A stretch of DNA of 64,000 nucleotides, taken from contig JACKDC010000001.1 in NCBI GenBank assembly GCA_020633725.1, positions 806,001 to 870,000 of the forward strand. Reading direction: 5' to 3'. This stretch comes from Candidatus Latescibacterota bacterium. GTDB taxonomy: Bacteria > Krumholzibacteriota > Krumholzibacteriia > JACNKJ01. The position numbers and the translations under genes were made by a program. Below are positions 17,305-25,380 of the stretch, piece after piece; position 1 is the stretch's first letter, and each line of letters begins with the position of its first letter. Below the pieces are notes generated by a model, which was not told the DNA's origin, did not search any database, and saw only the letters and a program-made list of their open reading frames with translations.

Positions 17305-17921
17305 GACCGAAGGGCCGCCACGAGGTCGAGCAGCGTGAGCGTGATGCGCCGCGTCGCGCCCCAGATCACCTCGCCCTCCCAGAGCCACGCAGGCACCCGC
17401 AGACGGCGGCCGCCGGGCAGGGCGATCTCCGTCTCCTCGCTGTTCGCGGGAGCGGCGAGCCAGGCGAGGGGAACCTGGAAGACGTGATCCACCTCGGCCG
17501 GGCTCGCGACGCCGTAGCGCCCCGGCGGCCAGAGGCTGAGGAAGGGCTGGATGCTGTACTTGGCCAGCGTGCTCACGCGGGGCAGCGGGCCCAGCAGGCG
17601 CACGTCGCCCGGCGCCACGGCCACCTCCTCGCTGGCCTCGCGCAGGGCCGTGTCGCGGAGCGTGGCGTCGCCCAGCTCGCGGACCCCGCCGGGAAAGGCC
17701 ACCTGGCCCGCGTGGTCGGGCAGGTCCCGGGCGCGGCGCATGAAGAGGAGCGCGGGGCCGTCGGCGCCGTGGGCGCCGGTCCCGTCGAGCAGCGGGACGA
17801 GCACCGCCGCGTCCACCAGGCCCGGACCCACGGGCTGATCGCCGGCGGCGACGTCCAGCAGGCGGCCCAGCCGCGACGCGAGGGTGTCCGCATCCAGCGC
17901 GGCGAGCTCGTCAGGACTCAC
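17301..17921 (-). CDS. NUDIX hydrolase, CoA pyrophosphatase (NudL-like)
   Basis: 206 residues from a GTG at 17921 that overlaps the preceding hydrolase by 11 bases. The stretch LLFMRRARDLPDHAGQVAFPGG (in two blocks, residues 58-79) and TALREASEEV (91-100) match the UPF0035/CoA-diphosphatase subgroup, which cleaves CoA and its derivatives to 4'-phosphopantetheine and 3',5'-ADP. The Nudix Glu residues (REASEE) are intact. It is the last gene of the dapF operon. Confidence 0.88.
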   Translation of the reverse strand: MSPDELAALDADTLASRLGRLLDVAAGDQPVGPGLVDAAVLVPLLDGTGAHGADGPALLFMRRARDLPDHAGQVAFPGGVRELGDATLRDTALREASEEVAVAPGDVRLLGPLPRVSTLAKYSIQPFLSLWPPGRYGVASPAEVDHVFQVPLAWLAAPANSEETEIALPGGRRLRVPAWLWEGEVIWGATRRITLTLLDLVAALRS

Positions 17922-18750
17922 GGCCGTCGCTCAGGGGCGCCGTCAGCGGACCGTAGTGCTCGGGCCGGCGATCCGCGAAGAGATGATTGCGCGGCGTGAT
18001 GCGCTTGTCGCGCGCCTCCGCCAGATCGAGCGTCACCACGCCGCGGCGGGTGTCCGTCTCGCCGAACTGGAGCAGCGGACGTCCCCGGGGATCCAGCGCC
18101 TGGCTGAGGCCGGTGAAGCGGAGCGACCGCTCCTCGTCGGGATAGCGCTCCTCGCCCACCCGGTTGCAGGTGATCGCGAAGACGCGATTCTCGACTGCGC
18201 GCGTCACCATGGCCGCCTGCGCGAAACCCGGCAGCACGAGATTGGACGGATGCGCCAGCAGCTCCGCGCCGGCCAGCGCCAGGCTGCGCGCCAGCTCGGG
18301 AAAGACCCAGTCGAAGCAGATCATGACGCCGACCCGGGCGCCGGCCACGTCCTCCACGGGCGCGGGCCGGTCGCCGGGGTCGAAGACCTCGCCCTCGCGA
18401 TAGAACAGGTGAAGCTTGCGGTAGAAGACCGGCGGCGCGGCCGGGCGCAGCAGCGCCGCGGCGTTGAAGAGCTTCCCGTTCTCGGCCAGCGGCAGGCCCA
18501 GGAGCAGCGCGGCGCCCAGCGACTCGGCCAGCGCCTGGAGGCGGGTCAGTCCCGCGCTCCCCGGCGACTCGGCCACCGCCGCCGCGGCCTCGCGCGAGGG
18601 CAGCGCGTAGCCGCTGGTGGCCAGCTCGGGCAGGACGACCAGATCGGCCTCCACGCCGGCCAGCCCCGCCTCGATGGCCGCGAGGTTGCCCTCGCGGTCA
18701 CCGAGACGCGGACTGAACTGGTACATCCCCACGCGCAGCCGGTCCGCCAC
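17911..18750 (-). CDS. Carbon-nitrogen hydrolase (nitrilase/omega-amidase superfamily)
   Basis: 279 residues from a GTG at 18750, which follows the ABC permease stop by two bases. The catalytic triad is complete: Glu42 (VVLPELATSGY), Lys112 (YRKLHLFYREG) and Cys145 (VGVMICFDWVFPE). Cytosolic enzymes of this superfamily hydrolyse amides or N-carbamoyl compounds; the FDW context resembles N-carbamoylputrescine or omega-amidase branches. The exact substrate cannot be assigned from sequence alone. Confidence 0.9.
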   Translation of the reverse strand: MADRLRVGMYQFSPRLGDREGNLAAIEAGLAGVEADLVVLPELATSGYALPSREAAAAVAESPGSAGLTRLQALAESLGAALLLGLPLAENGKLFNAAALLRPAAPPVFYRKLHLFYREGEVFDPGDRPAPVEDVAGARVGVMICFDWVFPELARSLALAGAELLAHPSNLVLPGFAQAAMVTRAVENRVFAITCNRVGEERYPDEERSLRFTGLSQALDPRGRPLLQFGETDTRRGVVTLDLAEARDKRITPRNHLFADRRPEHYGPLTAPLSDGRES

Positions 18751-18752
18751 GG

Positions 18753-20027
18753 CTAGGGCTGCCTCACCCAGCGCCAGGCCTCCACGAGGCTGAGCTTCTT
18801 GCCCGTCATCAGGATCCCGACGCGGAAGATCCGCCCCGAGATCACGAAGACCACCGCCACCGAGGCGATGAGCAGCCCGTAGGCCAGCGCGATCTGCCAG
18901 AGCGGCGGCTGGCTGATGTTGATCCGCATGAACATCACCAGCGGCGTGAACACGGGGATCAGGCTGAGCGCCACCGACACCGCCGAATCGGGATTCTGGA
19001 AGATGTAGACCATGATCACCAGCGGCACCACGAGCAGCATCACCAGCGGCTGCATGAGCTGCTGCGCCTCCTGGTCCGTGGTGCTCATGGCGCCCACCGC
19101 CGCGAAGAGGCCGGCGAAGAGCAGGAAGCCGAGCACGTAGAAGCTGACGAAGGCCAGCAGCGTCACCGGCGACAGCACCGGCAGCGCCCCGAGCTGCGCG
19201 CTGCTCACGAGGCCGAAGGCCATGGCTCCCGCGCCGAGCAGGAGCCACGCGAGATACTGCGTCAGCCCCACCGCGCCGATGCCGAGGATCTTGCCGGTGA
19301 AGAAGCGCGTGGCGCTCATGCTCGACAGCACCACCTCCGTGATGTGCTGGTTCTTGTCCTCCAGGATGCTGCGCTGGATCATGGTCCCGAAGACGAGGAT
19401 GGTCATGTAGAGGATCATCACCAGGGTCAGCGTGCCGAAGTAGAGCGACTCGAAGCCCGCCTCGCTGGCCTTCTCGCCCCGGTGCTGGATGGTCTTGAGA
19501 TCCGCGTGCACCGAGAGCTCGCTGAGCAGCGCGGGATCCAGGTCCAGACGCCGCAGGCGCTCGCCGCGCAGGATCTCGGTGATGCGCGACTGGATGTTCT
19601 CCAGCTGCGTGAAGTTGCTGACCACGCGGCCATGGAAGGTGCAGTCGCCGGTCTCGAGGACGTTGGCCGGAATCTCGAGGTACCAGTCGATCGCCTCCTC
19701 GCCCAGCAACGTCCCCAGCGCCTGCTCGCGCGCGTCGCCGCTCAGGAAGGGCGCGTCGCCGAGCTCCTTGTCGACGAATCGGTAGCGCGCCTCGCCGGTG
19801 CTGAGCGTGTCGGCCGCCAGCGCGTCCTCCAGGGGCGCCTTCACCAGGCCGCTGGCGTCCACGATCAGCCCGCGGCTGACCCCCTCGCCCTCGACGCGGC
19901 TGAGCCAGACCGGCAGCAGGATCACGGCGCTCATGAACAGCGGCACCAGGACGAGGCCGATGAAGAAGGACTTCCGACGCACCCGCTCCAGATACTCGCG
20001 CGCGAGGATCGCCCAGACCTTGTTCAT
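18753..20027 (-). CDS. ABC-2 type transporter permease (NatB/YhaP-like)
   Basis: 424 residues from the ATG at 20027, which overlaps the ATPase gene by four bases (ATGA). One N-terminal membrane segment (FFIGLVLVPLFMSAVILLPVWL) is followed by a ~150-residue extracytoplasmic domain and then five or six C-terminal membrane segments, the layout of NatB-type sodium/peptide exporters. The motif EDKNQHITEVVLSS just before the second membrane cluster is typical of the family. It pairs with the ATPase upstream. Substrate is unknown. Confidence 0.9.
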   Translation of the reverse strand: MNKVWAILAREYLERVRRKSFFIGLVLVPLFMSAVILLPVWLSRVEGEGVSRGLIVDASGLVKAPLEDALAADTLSTGEARYRFVDKELGDAPFLSGDAREQALGTLLGEEAIDWYLEIPANVLETGDCTFHGRVVSNFTQLENIQSRITEILRGERLRRLDLDPALLSELSVHADLKTIQHRGEKASEAGFESLYFGTLTLVMILYMTILVFGTMIQRSILEDKNQHITEVVLSSMSATRFFTGKILGIGAVGLTQYLAWLLLGAGAMAFGLVSSAQLGALPVLSPVTLLAFVSFYVLGFLLFAGLFAAVGAMSTTDQEAQQLMQPLVMLLVVPLVIMVYIFQNPDSAVSVALSLIPVFTPLVMFMRINISQPPLWQIALAYGLLIASVAVVFVISGRIFRVGILMTGKKLSLVEAWRWVRQP

Positions 20028-20944
20028 GCCGCACCCCCTTCCGCGGCGGCCGCGGGGGCCGTCACCGTCTGGATGAAGATGTTGTGGAGGCTCGGGACGA
20101 TCACCTCGAAGTGGTCTATGTCCAGGCGCGCGCTCCACTCGCGAAGCACTTCGCCCGGCGCGTGGCCGTCCGCGAGGCGAAGCTCGGCCAGGCCGGGCTC
20201 CGTCTCCTGGAAGCTGACCACGCGGGCGTCGCCGCGAAGCACGCCGGCGTCGCCCACGAAGCGCACCCGCAGGTTGCTCCTGCCGAAGGACGCCCGCAGC
20301 GCGCTCAGGGCGCCGGAGAGCACCAGCTGCCCCTTGTTGATGAGGGCGATCTCGTCGCAGAGCTTCTCGGCCTGGTCCATCATGTGCGTCGAGAAGATCA
20401 CCGTGCGGCCCGCGCGCTTGAGCTCGAGCATGATGTCCTTGAGCGCCTCGGCGTTGATGGGGTCGAGGCCGCTGAAGGGCTCGTCCAGCAGGATCAGCTC
20501 CGGCTCGTGCAGCAGCGTGCCGGCGAACTGGATCTTCTGCTGCATGCCCTTGGACAGGTCTTCCACCTTGCCCTGCGCCCGATCGGCGAGGCCCAGGCGG
20601 TCGAGCCAGGCCTGGCCGCGCCGCCGCGCCTCGCCCCGGCTCAGCCCCTTCAGGCTGCCGAAGAAGACGAGGTGGTCGAGCACCTTCATCTTCTTGTAGA
20701 GGCCGCGCTCCTCGGGTAGGTAGCCCAGGCGGTTGCGGAAGTCCTCGGTGAGCGGCTCCCCGCCCGCGGTGATGCGCCCCGAGTCCGGGGCGATGATGTT
20801 CATGATCATGCGGATGGTCGTGGACTTGCCCGCTCCGTTGGGGCCGAGGAAGCCTGTGAGCTTGCCCGGCTGGAAGCGGTAGTCGATGCCGTCCACGGCC
20901 ACCGTGCGGTCGTAGCGCTTGGTCACGCCCTGCAGTTCGATCAC
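20024..20944 (-). CDS. ABC transporter ATP-binding protein (NatA-like)
   Basis: 306 residues from a GTG at 20944 (GTGA overlap with dapF). Walker A GPNGAGKST, a degenerate signature LSKGMQQKIQFAGTLL in place of LSGGQ, Walker B LILLDEPFSGLD and the His switch STHMM are all present. The C-terminal ~80 residues are the accessory domain common in ABC-2 exporters of the NatA/YhaQ type. It powers the permease encoded next. Co-transcription with dapF hints at an envelope role but does not prove it. Confidence 0.93.
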   Translation of the reverse strand: MIELQGVTKRYDRTVAVDGIDYRFQPGKLTGFLGPNGAGKSTTIRMIMNIIAPDSGRITAGGEPLTEDFRNRLGYLPEERGLYKKMKVLDHLVFFGSLKGLSRGEARRRGQAWLDRLGLADRAQGKVEDLSKGMQQKIQFAGTLLHEPELILLDEPFSGLDPINAEALKDIMLELKRAGRTVIFSTHMMDQAEKLCDEIALINKGQLVLSGALSALRASFGRSNLRVRFVGDAGVLRGDARVVSFQETEPGLAELRLADGHAPGEVLREWSARLDIDHFEVIVPSLHNIFIQTVTAPAAAAEGGAA

Positions 20945-21825
20945 GTCTGGCCTCCCACGCCGTCGGCGATTCGCGCCGCGAGCTCGGGGGCGAGCGCGTA
21001 GCGTCCCTCGTGCTGCACCTCACCCGAGAGGTGCAGACGGTCGTCATGGCTCCGGCGCACGGTGAGCGTGCCGCCCGGATAGCGTAGGGGCCGCGCGGCC
21101 CCCCGCGCCAACCCCCGTGGACCCACCGCGGCCACGGCCAGTGCGCCGGTGCCGCAGGAAAGCGTTTCGCCGACCCCCCGCTCCCAGACGCGCACGCGCC
21201 AGCCGTCCTCGCCCTCGGGCGCGGCAGGGTCTTCGAACACGAACTCCACGTTGACGCCATCCGGGAAGCGGGGGTGGGTCTGCAGCGCGGCCCCCACAGT
21301 GGCAAGGCGGGCCTCGAGACTCACATCCCCGAACAGCACGAACTGAGGATTGCCAACGTACGCGGGATACCCGCGAAGCGTTTCGCCATTCAGCACGATC
21401 TCGGCGAGCTGGTCCGGCGGGGTCCAGCCCGCGAGGGTCCGCAGCGGGCCGAGGGCCGCCTCGACCCGATCGCCGTCGACGGTCACCGGGATCTCGCCGT
21501 CGTCGGTGAGGATCCGCGGCGGCGTGGGCAGCGCGCTCCCGGCCGCCAGCAGCCAGGCCAGACAGCGGACGCCGTTGGCGCAGTGGCCGCGGCTGCCGTC
21601 GGGGTTGTGCATGATCTGCCGGGGCGGCGCGCCGCCGCCGGCGAGCAGGCCGAAGATGAGGCCGTCGCTCAGATCGGGCGGCGAGGCGTCGTCCAGCGGC
21701 CACAGCGCGTCGCCGCGGGAGAGCACCTGCGCCAGCTCCTCCGCGTGGGCGAGGGGCAGGCTCCGCCCCACGGCCAGATAGAAGGCGTTGCCGGCGGCGC
21801 TCATGCGGTGGAGAACGAGGTCCAT
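20941..21825 (-). CDS. dapF: Diaminopimelate epimerase
   Basis: 294 residues from the ATG at 21825. DapF interconverts LL- and meso-diaminopimelate for lysine and peptidoglycan. Both active-site cysteines are present: Cys82 in NPDGSRGHCANGVRC and Cys224 in ERGVGETLSCGTGA. The first motif reads CANG where most family members have CGNG. No ribosome-binding site precedes the ATG: the -10 hexamer ends eight bases upstream, so the mRNA is probably leaderless. It heads an operon with an ABC exporter and two hydrolases. Confidence 0.92.
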   Translation of the reverse strand: MDLVLHRMSAAGNAFYLAVGRSLPLAHAEELAQVLSRGDALWPLDDASPPDLSDGLIFGLLAGGGAPPRQIMHNPDGSRGHCANGVRCLAWLLAAGSALPTPPRILTDDGEIPVTVDGDRVEAALGPLRTLAGWTPPDQLAEIVLNGETLRGYPAYVGNPQFVLFGDVSLEARLATVGAALQTHPRFPDGVNVEFVFEDPAAPEGEDGWRVRVWERGVGETLSCGTGALAVAAVGPRGLARGAARPLRYPGGTLTVRRSHDDRLHLSGEVQHEGRYALAPELAARIADGVGGQT

Positions 21826-21833
21826 GAGGGGCC

Positions 21834-21862
21834 AGAATAGGCGAGCGCGCCCGAGCGGTCAA
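21834..21862 (-). promoter_or_regulatory. dapF: dapF promoter, predicted leaderless start
   Basis: Minus strand: TTGACC (21862-21857), 17 bases, TATTCT (21839-21834). Only eight bases separate the -10 from the dapF ATG at 21825, so transcription should begin at or within one to three bases of the start codon. Confidence 0.6.
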
Positions 21863-21877
21863 CGCGCAACGGCGCCT

Positions 21878-21902
21878 GGAACTCCCATCCCCACCTGCCG
21901 TA
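21878..21902 (+). promoter_or_regulatory. Possible ECF-sigma-type promoter of the PDZ gene
   Basis: GGAAC (21878-21882), 16 bases, CGTA (21899-21902), close to the GGAAC-N16-CGT pattern used by many envelope-stress ECF sigma factors. The gene it would drive encodes a periplasmic PDZ protein. Short motifs like this arise by chance in GC-rich DNA. Confidence 0.3.
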
Positions 21903-21940
21903 GAGGGGGCAACCCGAAACCCCTGCACGGAGGTTGCACG

Positions 21941-22927
21941 ATGAAGCACCAAGTCCCCGTCGCCCTGGTCGCGCTGGCCCTTCTCGTCGGCCAGACCGGG
22001 AGCGCGCTGGCCAAGAGCCCGCGCGTGAACTGGCACGATCAGGACGGCAGCCGCGTCATCGTGATCGACGACGACAGCAAGCTCCAGTTCCTCGGCGACG
22101 GCGCCTTCCTCGGCGTCACCCTCAGCGATCTCGATGCGGACGAGGCCGGCAAGGACGGCGGCGTGCGCGTCCAGTCCGTCTTCGACGACACCCCCGCCCG
22201 CGAGGCGGGCCTCGAGGCCGGGGACATCATCCTGGAGTTCGACGGCAAGAAGGTGACGGACGCCGCCGCGCTCACCGCGCTCGTGCGCGAGCACGACCCC
22301 GGCGACAAGGTCAAGGTCAAGGCCCGGCGCGACGGGGACAGCAAGACCTTCCGCGTCACCCTGGCCGAGCGCGAGCAGTCGGTGACGCTCGACCAGCTCG
22401 GCCGCGGCCCGCACCGCTTCTTCGCGATGGGCGACGACGACGACAGCTACGACTGGGTCCAGGGCTTCGGCCCCGGCGCCGCCCGCCTGGGCGTGGAAGC
22501 CCGTGACCTCGACGAGGACCTCGGCGGCTACTTCCCCGGCGCCAAGCACGGCGCGCTGGTGCTCTCCGTGGACGAGGACAGCCCCGCCGCCAAGGCCGGC
22601 CTCAAGGCCGGCGACGTGATCACCAAGCTCGGCGATGACGACGTGGAGAGCGTGAGCGACCTGCGCAAGGCCGTCGGCGCGCTGGCGGGCGAGGACGCCG
22701 GCACCCTGGTCTACGTCCGCAAGGGCAAGACCGAGCGCGTGGACGTGGAGATCCCCGCCGCGAAGGCGCCCTTCATGATCAAGCGCTTCAGCGGCGACGA
22801 CGCGCCCTTCGGCCAGTTCCACCGCATGGCGCGCCCGCTGAACGGCGGCGATGAGGACCTGCAGAACAAGCTCGACGCGCTGGAGAAGCGGCTCCAGGAA
22901 CTGGAGCAGCGACTGAAGAACGACTGA
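21941..22927 (+). CDS. Periplasmic two-PDZ-domain protein
   Basis: 328 residues from the ATG at 21941, with GGAGG at 21930-21934. A signal peptide (VALVALALLVGQTGSALAK) precedes PDZ 1 (about residues 45-140; AFLGVTLSD ... REAGLEAGDIILEFDGKKVTD) and PDZ 2 (about 180-275; ARLGVEARD ... AAKAGLKAGDVITKLGDDDV). The last ~25 residues form a short coiled coil (LDALEKRLQELEQRLKND). No protease domain is present, unlike DegP/HtrA, so it looks like a stand-alone PDZ adaptor or chaperone. Its substrate is unknown. Confidence 0.88.
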   Translation: MKHQVPVALVALALLVGQTGSALAKSPRVNWHDQDGSRVIVIDDDSKLQFLGDGAFLGVTLSDLDADEAGKDGGVRVQSVFDDTPAREAGLEAGDIILEFDGKKVTDAAALTALVREHDPGDKVKVKARRDGDSKTFRVTLAEREQSVTLDQLGRGPHRFFAMGDDDDSYDWVQGFGPGAARLGVEARDLDEDLGGYFPGAKHGALVLSVDEDSPAAKAGLKAGDVITKLGDDDVESVSDLRKAVGALAGEDAGTLVYVRKGKTERVDVEIPAAKAPFMIKRFSGDDAPFGQFHRMARPLNGGDEDLQNKLDALEKRLQELEQRLKND

Positions 22928-22930
22928 TCC

Positions 22931-22952
22931 CGGCGGGGCTTCGGCCCCGCTG
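22931..22952 (+). terminator. UUCG-capped hairpin after the PDZ gene
   Basis: A 7-9 bp stem (GCGGGGC/GCCCCGC at 22933-22939 and 22944-22950, extendable by two pairs) closed by the stable TTCG tetraloop, a few bases after the stop codon. No T tract follows, so it may stabilise the 3' end or work with a factor. Two further GC hairpins (22987-23002 and about 23006-23022) fill the rest of this 154-base convergent gap. Confidence 0.4.
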
Positions 22953-23081
22953 GCCTTCCGGGGGCCCATCTGCGCCCCCACCTCCGCCCGGCCTCGGCCG
23001 GGTCCCCGCCCGGGCAGGCGGGACGCCCTCGCCCCAGCGGCCCTCCGCGCGGCCGTGGGCCAGGGTGTCCCGCCCCGCCAC

Positions 23082-23882
23082 CTAGCGTTCGCGGCGCATG
23101 CGCTCCAGGAACTCGCGCTCGTCGCGAGACAGGGACTGGATGCCCTCGCGGCTCACCTTGTCGAGGATCTGATCCACGCGCCGGTGGCGCTGGCGCTGGC
23201 GGTCCAGCTCGCGCTGTCGCCGCAGCTCGCCGAAGTCGAACCAGCGCTTCCGGTACCAGCCCGTGCGCATCATCAGGATGCCGGTGAAGAAGCCGCCGAT
23301 GTGCGCCAGGTGCGCGATGTTCCCGCCCCCCTGGATCGCGCCCATCAGATCGATCCCCGCGATCACCCACATGAAGACCTTCATCTTCATCGGGATGAAG
23401 AAGAAGGCCAGGATGAGGCGGTCGGGAAAGAGCGAGCCGTAGACCGCCAGGATGCCCAGCACCGCGCCCGACGCGCCGAGCACCGGACTGCCCGTGAACA
23501 TGCTGCAGAGGCCGGCCACGATCCCCGCTAGAAAGTAGAGGCGCAGGAAGGTCCCGCTGCCGAGGGTCATCTCCACCTCGCGGCCGAACATCCAGAGGAT
23601 GAGCATGTTGAAGACGATGTGCGTCGGCAGCGGCAGGAAGAGGAAGCGCTCCAGGCTCGGGCTGTGCATGAACATGTAGGTGATGAGCTGCCAGACGTGA
23701 CCGCGCAGCACCTGCGACGGCACCAGGATCATCTCGCCAAACAGCTCCGCGCCCCAGCGCGTGCGGATCACGGTGAGCATGAGCACGAAGACGATGACGT
23801 TGATCAGCACCAGCCGCAGCGTCCACGGATAGGGACTCGCCGCGAAGGGCAGCCGGTCGTTCGATCTGCGATACGCGCTCAC
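23082..23882 (-). CDS. Rhomboid-family intramembrane serine protease
   Basis: 266 residues from a GTG at 23882 overlapping the preceding gene (GTGA). Six hydrophobic segments are visible. The catalytic dyad is Ser138 (VLGASGAVLG) with His194 (AHLAHIGGFFTG), and Asn92 (HIVFNMLILW) supplies the oxyanion hole. Rhomboids cut membrane-embedded substrates. About 65 C-terminal residues (RQRELDRQRQRHRRVDQ, continuing to ERMRRER) form a charged cytosolic tail. It ends an operon of surface-type proteins, which might include substrates. Confidence 0.93.
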   Translation of the reverse strand: MSAYRRSNDRLPFAASPYPWTLRLVLINVIVFVLMLTVIRTRWGAELFGEMILVPSQVLRGHVWQLITYMFMHSPSLERFLFLPLPTHIVFNMLILWMFGREVEMTLGSGTFLRLYFLAGIVAGLCSMFTGSPVLGASGAVLGILAVYGSLFPDRLILAFFFIPMKMKVFMWVIAGIDLMGAIQGGGNIAHLAHIGGFFTGILMMRTGWYRKRWFDFGELRRQRELDRQRQRHRRVDQILDKVSREGIQSLSRDEREFLERMRRER

Positions 23883-24436
23883 GCGTCGATCCTTCCGCCG
23901 AGGGTGAGGGTCACGGCCGCATGGCTGTAGCTCTCGCCGCCGGTCTCCACGCTGCGCGCGTGGGCCGCGAGCTGCACCGTCCAGCGCTCGCCCAGACGCC
24001 GCAGGACGCCGCCGCCGATGACCGCGTTCCAGGTGCCGCGCCCCGCGCCCGCGCGCTCGTCCTCGACGCGCAGCTCGCCCACGCCCAGCTCGAGGAAGGG
24101 CGTCAGGTCGGGACGCGTCCCGAAGCCGCGGCGCACGCAGATCTCCGCGCCCTTCCAGTTCACCCACTTGCGCACGACGCTGCGGTGGAAGCGCAGGCAG
24201 AGGCCCAGCCGCCGCTCCGCGAGAGTGCTGGAGAACTGACGCACGCTTCCGGGACCGAAGACCGCCTCCGCGGTGAACCCGCGGCAGCCGCGCCCCGGCG
24301 ACGGCAGCCAGCCCACCTGGCCGCCCGCCGCGAGCACGGCGCCGGCGGACTCCCACCCGGGGGATGCCGCGCGGCAGGGAGTCGAGGGCTGCAGCACGGC
24401 GAGAGCGACGAGGATGGCCGCGGCCCCCACCCTCAC
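23879..24436 (-). CDS. Small secreted outer-membrane-barrel-like protein
   Basis: 185 residues from a GTG at 24436 (GTGA overlap with the previous gene). A signal peptide (GAAAILVALAVLQPSTPCRA) is followed by alternating hydrophobic strands (GLCLRFHRSVVRKWVNW; PFLELGVGELRVEDERAG; NAVIGGGVLRRLGERWTVQL; YSHAAVTLTLGGRI), the pattern of a small eight-stranded barrel such as PagL- or OmpW-like proteins. No catalytic residues can be assigned. Confidence 0.65.
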   Translation of the reverse strand: MRVGAAAILVALAVLQPSTPCRAASPGWESAGAVLAAGGQVGWLPSPGRGCRGFTAEAVFGPGSVRQFSSTLAERRLGLCLRFHRSVVRKWVNWKGAEICVRRGFGTRPDLTPFLELGVGELRVEDERAGAGRGTWNAVIGGGVLRRLGERWTVQLAAHARSVETGGESYSHAAVTLTLGGRIDA

Positions 24437-25380
24437 GGCCGGCCGCCCACCCAGCGCAGCGACAGGCGATGCTGGGAGCCCGGACCTTCCTCGCGCTCGA
24501 AGCGGAAGCCGTAGTCCACGCGCAGCGGCCCGCGCGTCAGGCCCGCGCCGAAGGAGGGCGCGACGCTCTCCTCCAGCCGCCGATGTGCGAGGAAGCCGCC
24601 GCGCAGCGCGAACGCCGGACCCAGCGGATGCCACTCGAGCCCCAGCCCCGCGCGCTCGAGGCTGCGGTAGCGCCAGCGCCCCTGGACTTCGACGTCGAGG
24701 CGCCAGGGCAGCCGCGCCGCCAGGGCCAGCACCTGCGCGGACGCGCGGCGACGCGTGTCGTCCGGCGCGTCCTGCCAGTGGAAGCGCTGGACGACGTCCT
24801 CGGCCACCCAGCCGAACTCCAGCCCCGGATTGAGCACCACGGCCCGGAGGCCGACGCTCATCGCGACGGCGCGGCCGTCGTCGACACCGTCGTCGCTGCC
24901 GCCGCGGCTGTAGTCGCCGCGCAGGCCCATCGAGATCCAGCGCACGGGGCTCCAGGCGAGGCCCAGCGCGACGGTCGTCTCGCCCCAGCCGCTGTCGTCG
25001 GCCAGCGTCGCACCGAGGTGCTGCACGGCCAGCGCCGCGGCGTGCCGGCTCGTCGGCGTGCACTCGCCCGCCGAGCGCAGCCGGCGCCCGCTCGCGAGGC
25101 CCAGGGCCGCGGAGTTGAGGTCGAGGCCGTCCAGCCCGGCGGGGCGCTGGGCGCTGAGCCCCAGCTCCCAGCTGTCCATGCCGACCAGCGAGGCCGGCTG
25201 CGTGAAGAGCGACTCCAGCCCCGGAGCGAGCAGGGTGGCGGCGTCCCCCATGGCCAGATCGCGCGCGGCGTGGGGCCAGAGGCGGAAGCTTCCCCCCTGC
25301 GAATCCGCGCGGAGGGGCGTGGCGGAGGCCAGCAGGAGGAGGAGCGCGGCGAGCGCGGCACTAGGGCGCGGGGCGAACAA
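24433..25380 (-). CDS. PorV/PorQ-family outer-membrane barrel (second copy)
   Basis: 315 residues. The best start is a TTG at 25380, overlapping the preceding gene by 20 bases, with GGAAGGTGG upstream. After the signal peptide (AALAALLLLLASATPLRA) comes FRLWPHAARDLAMGDAATLLAPGLESLFTQPASLVGM, the PorV-family N-terminal signature in degenerate form, then barrel strands to a C-terminal HRLSLRW. It lacks the FlgD-Ig tail carried by the 4880 copy. The gene upstream encodes a secreted Ig/FlgD protein, so a PorV-like barrel again neighbours its possible client. Confidence 0.75.
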   Translation of the reverse strand: MFAPRPSAALAALLLLLASATPLRADSQGGSFRLWPHAARDLAMGDAATLLAPGLESLFTQPASLVGMDSWELGLSAQRPAGLDGLDLNSAALGLASGRRLRSAGECTPTSRHAAALAVQHLGATLADDSGWGETTVALGLAWSPVRWISMGLRGDYSRGGSDDGVDDGRAVAMSVGLRAVVLNPGLEFGWVAEDVVQRFHWQDAPDDTRRRASAQVLALAARLPWRLDVEVQGRWRYRSLERAGLGLEWHPLGPAFALRGGFLAHRRLEESVAPSFGAGLTRGPLRVDYGFRFEREEGPGSQHRLSLRWVGGRP

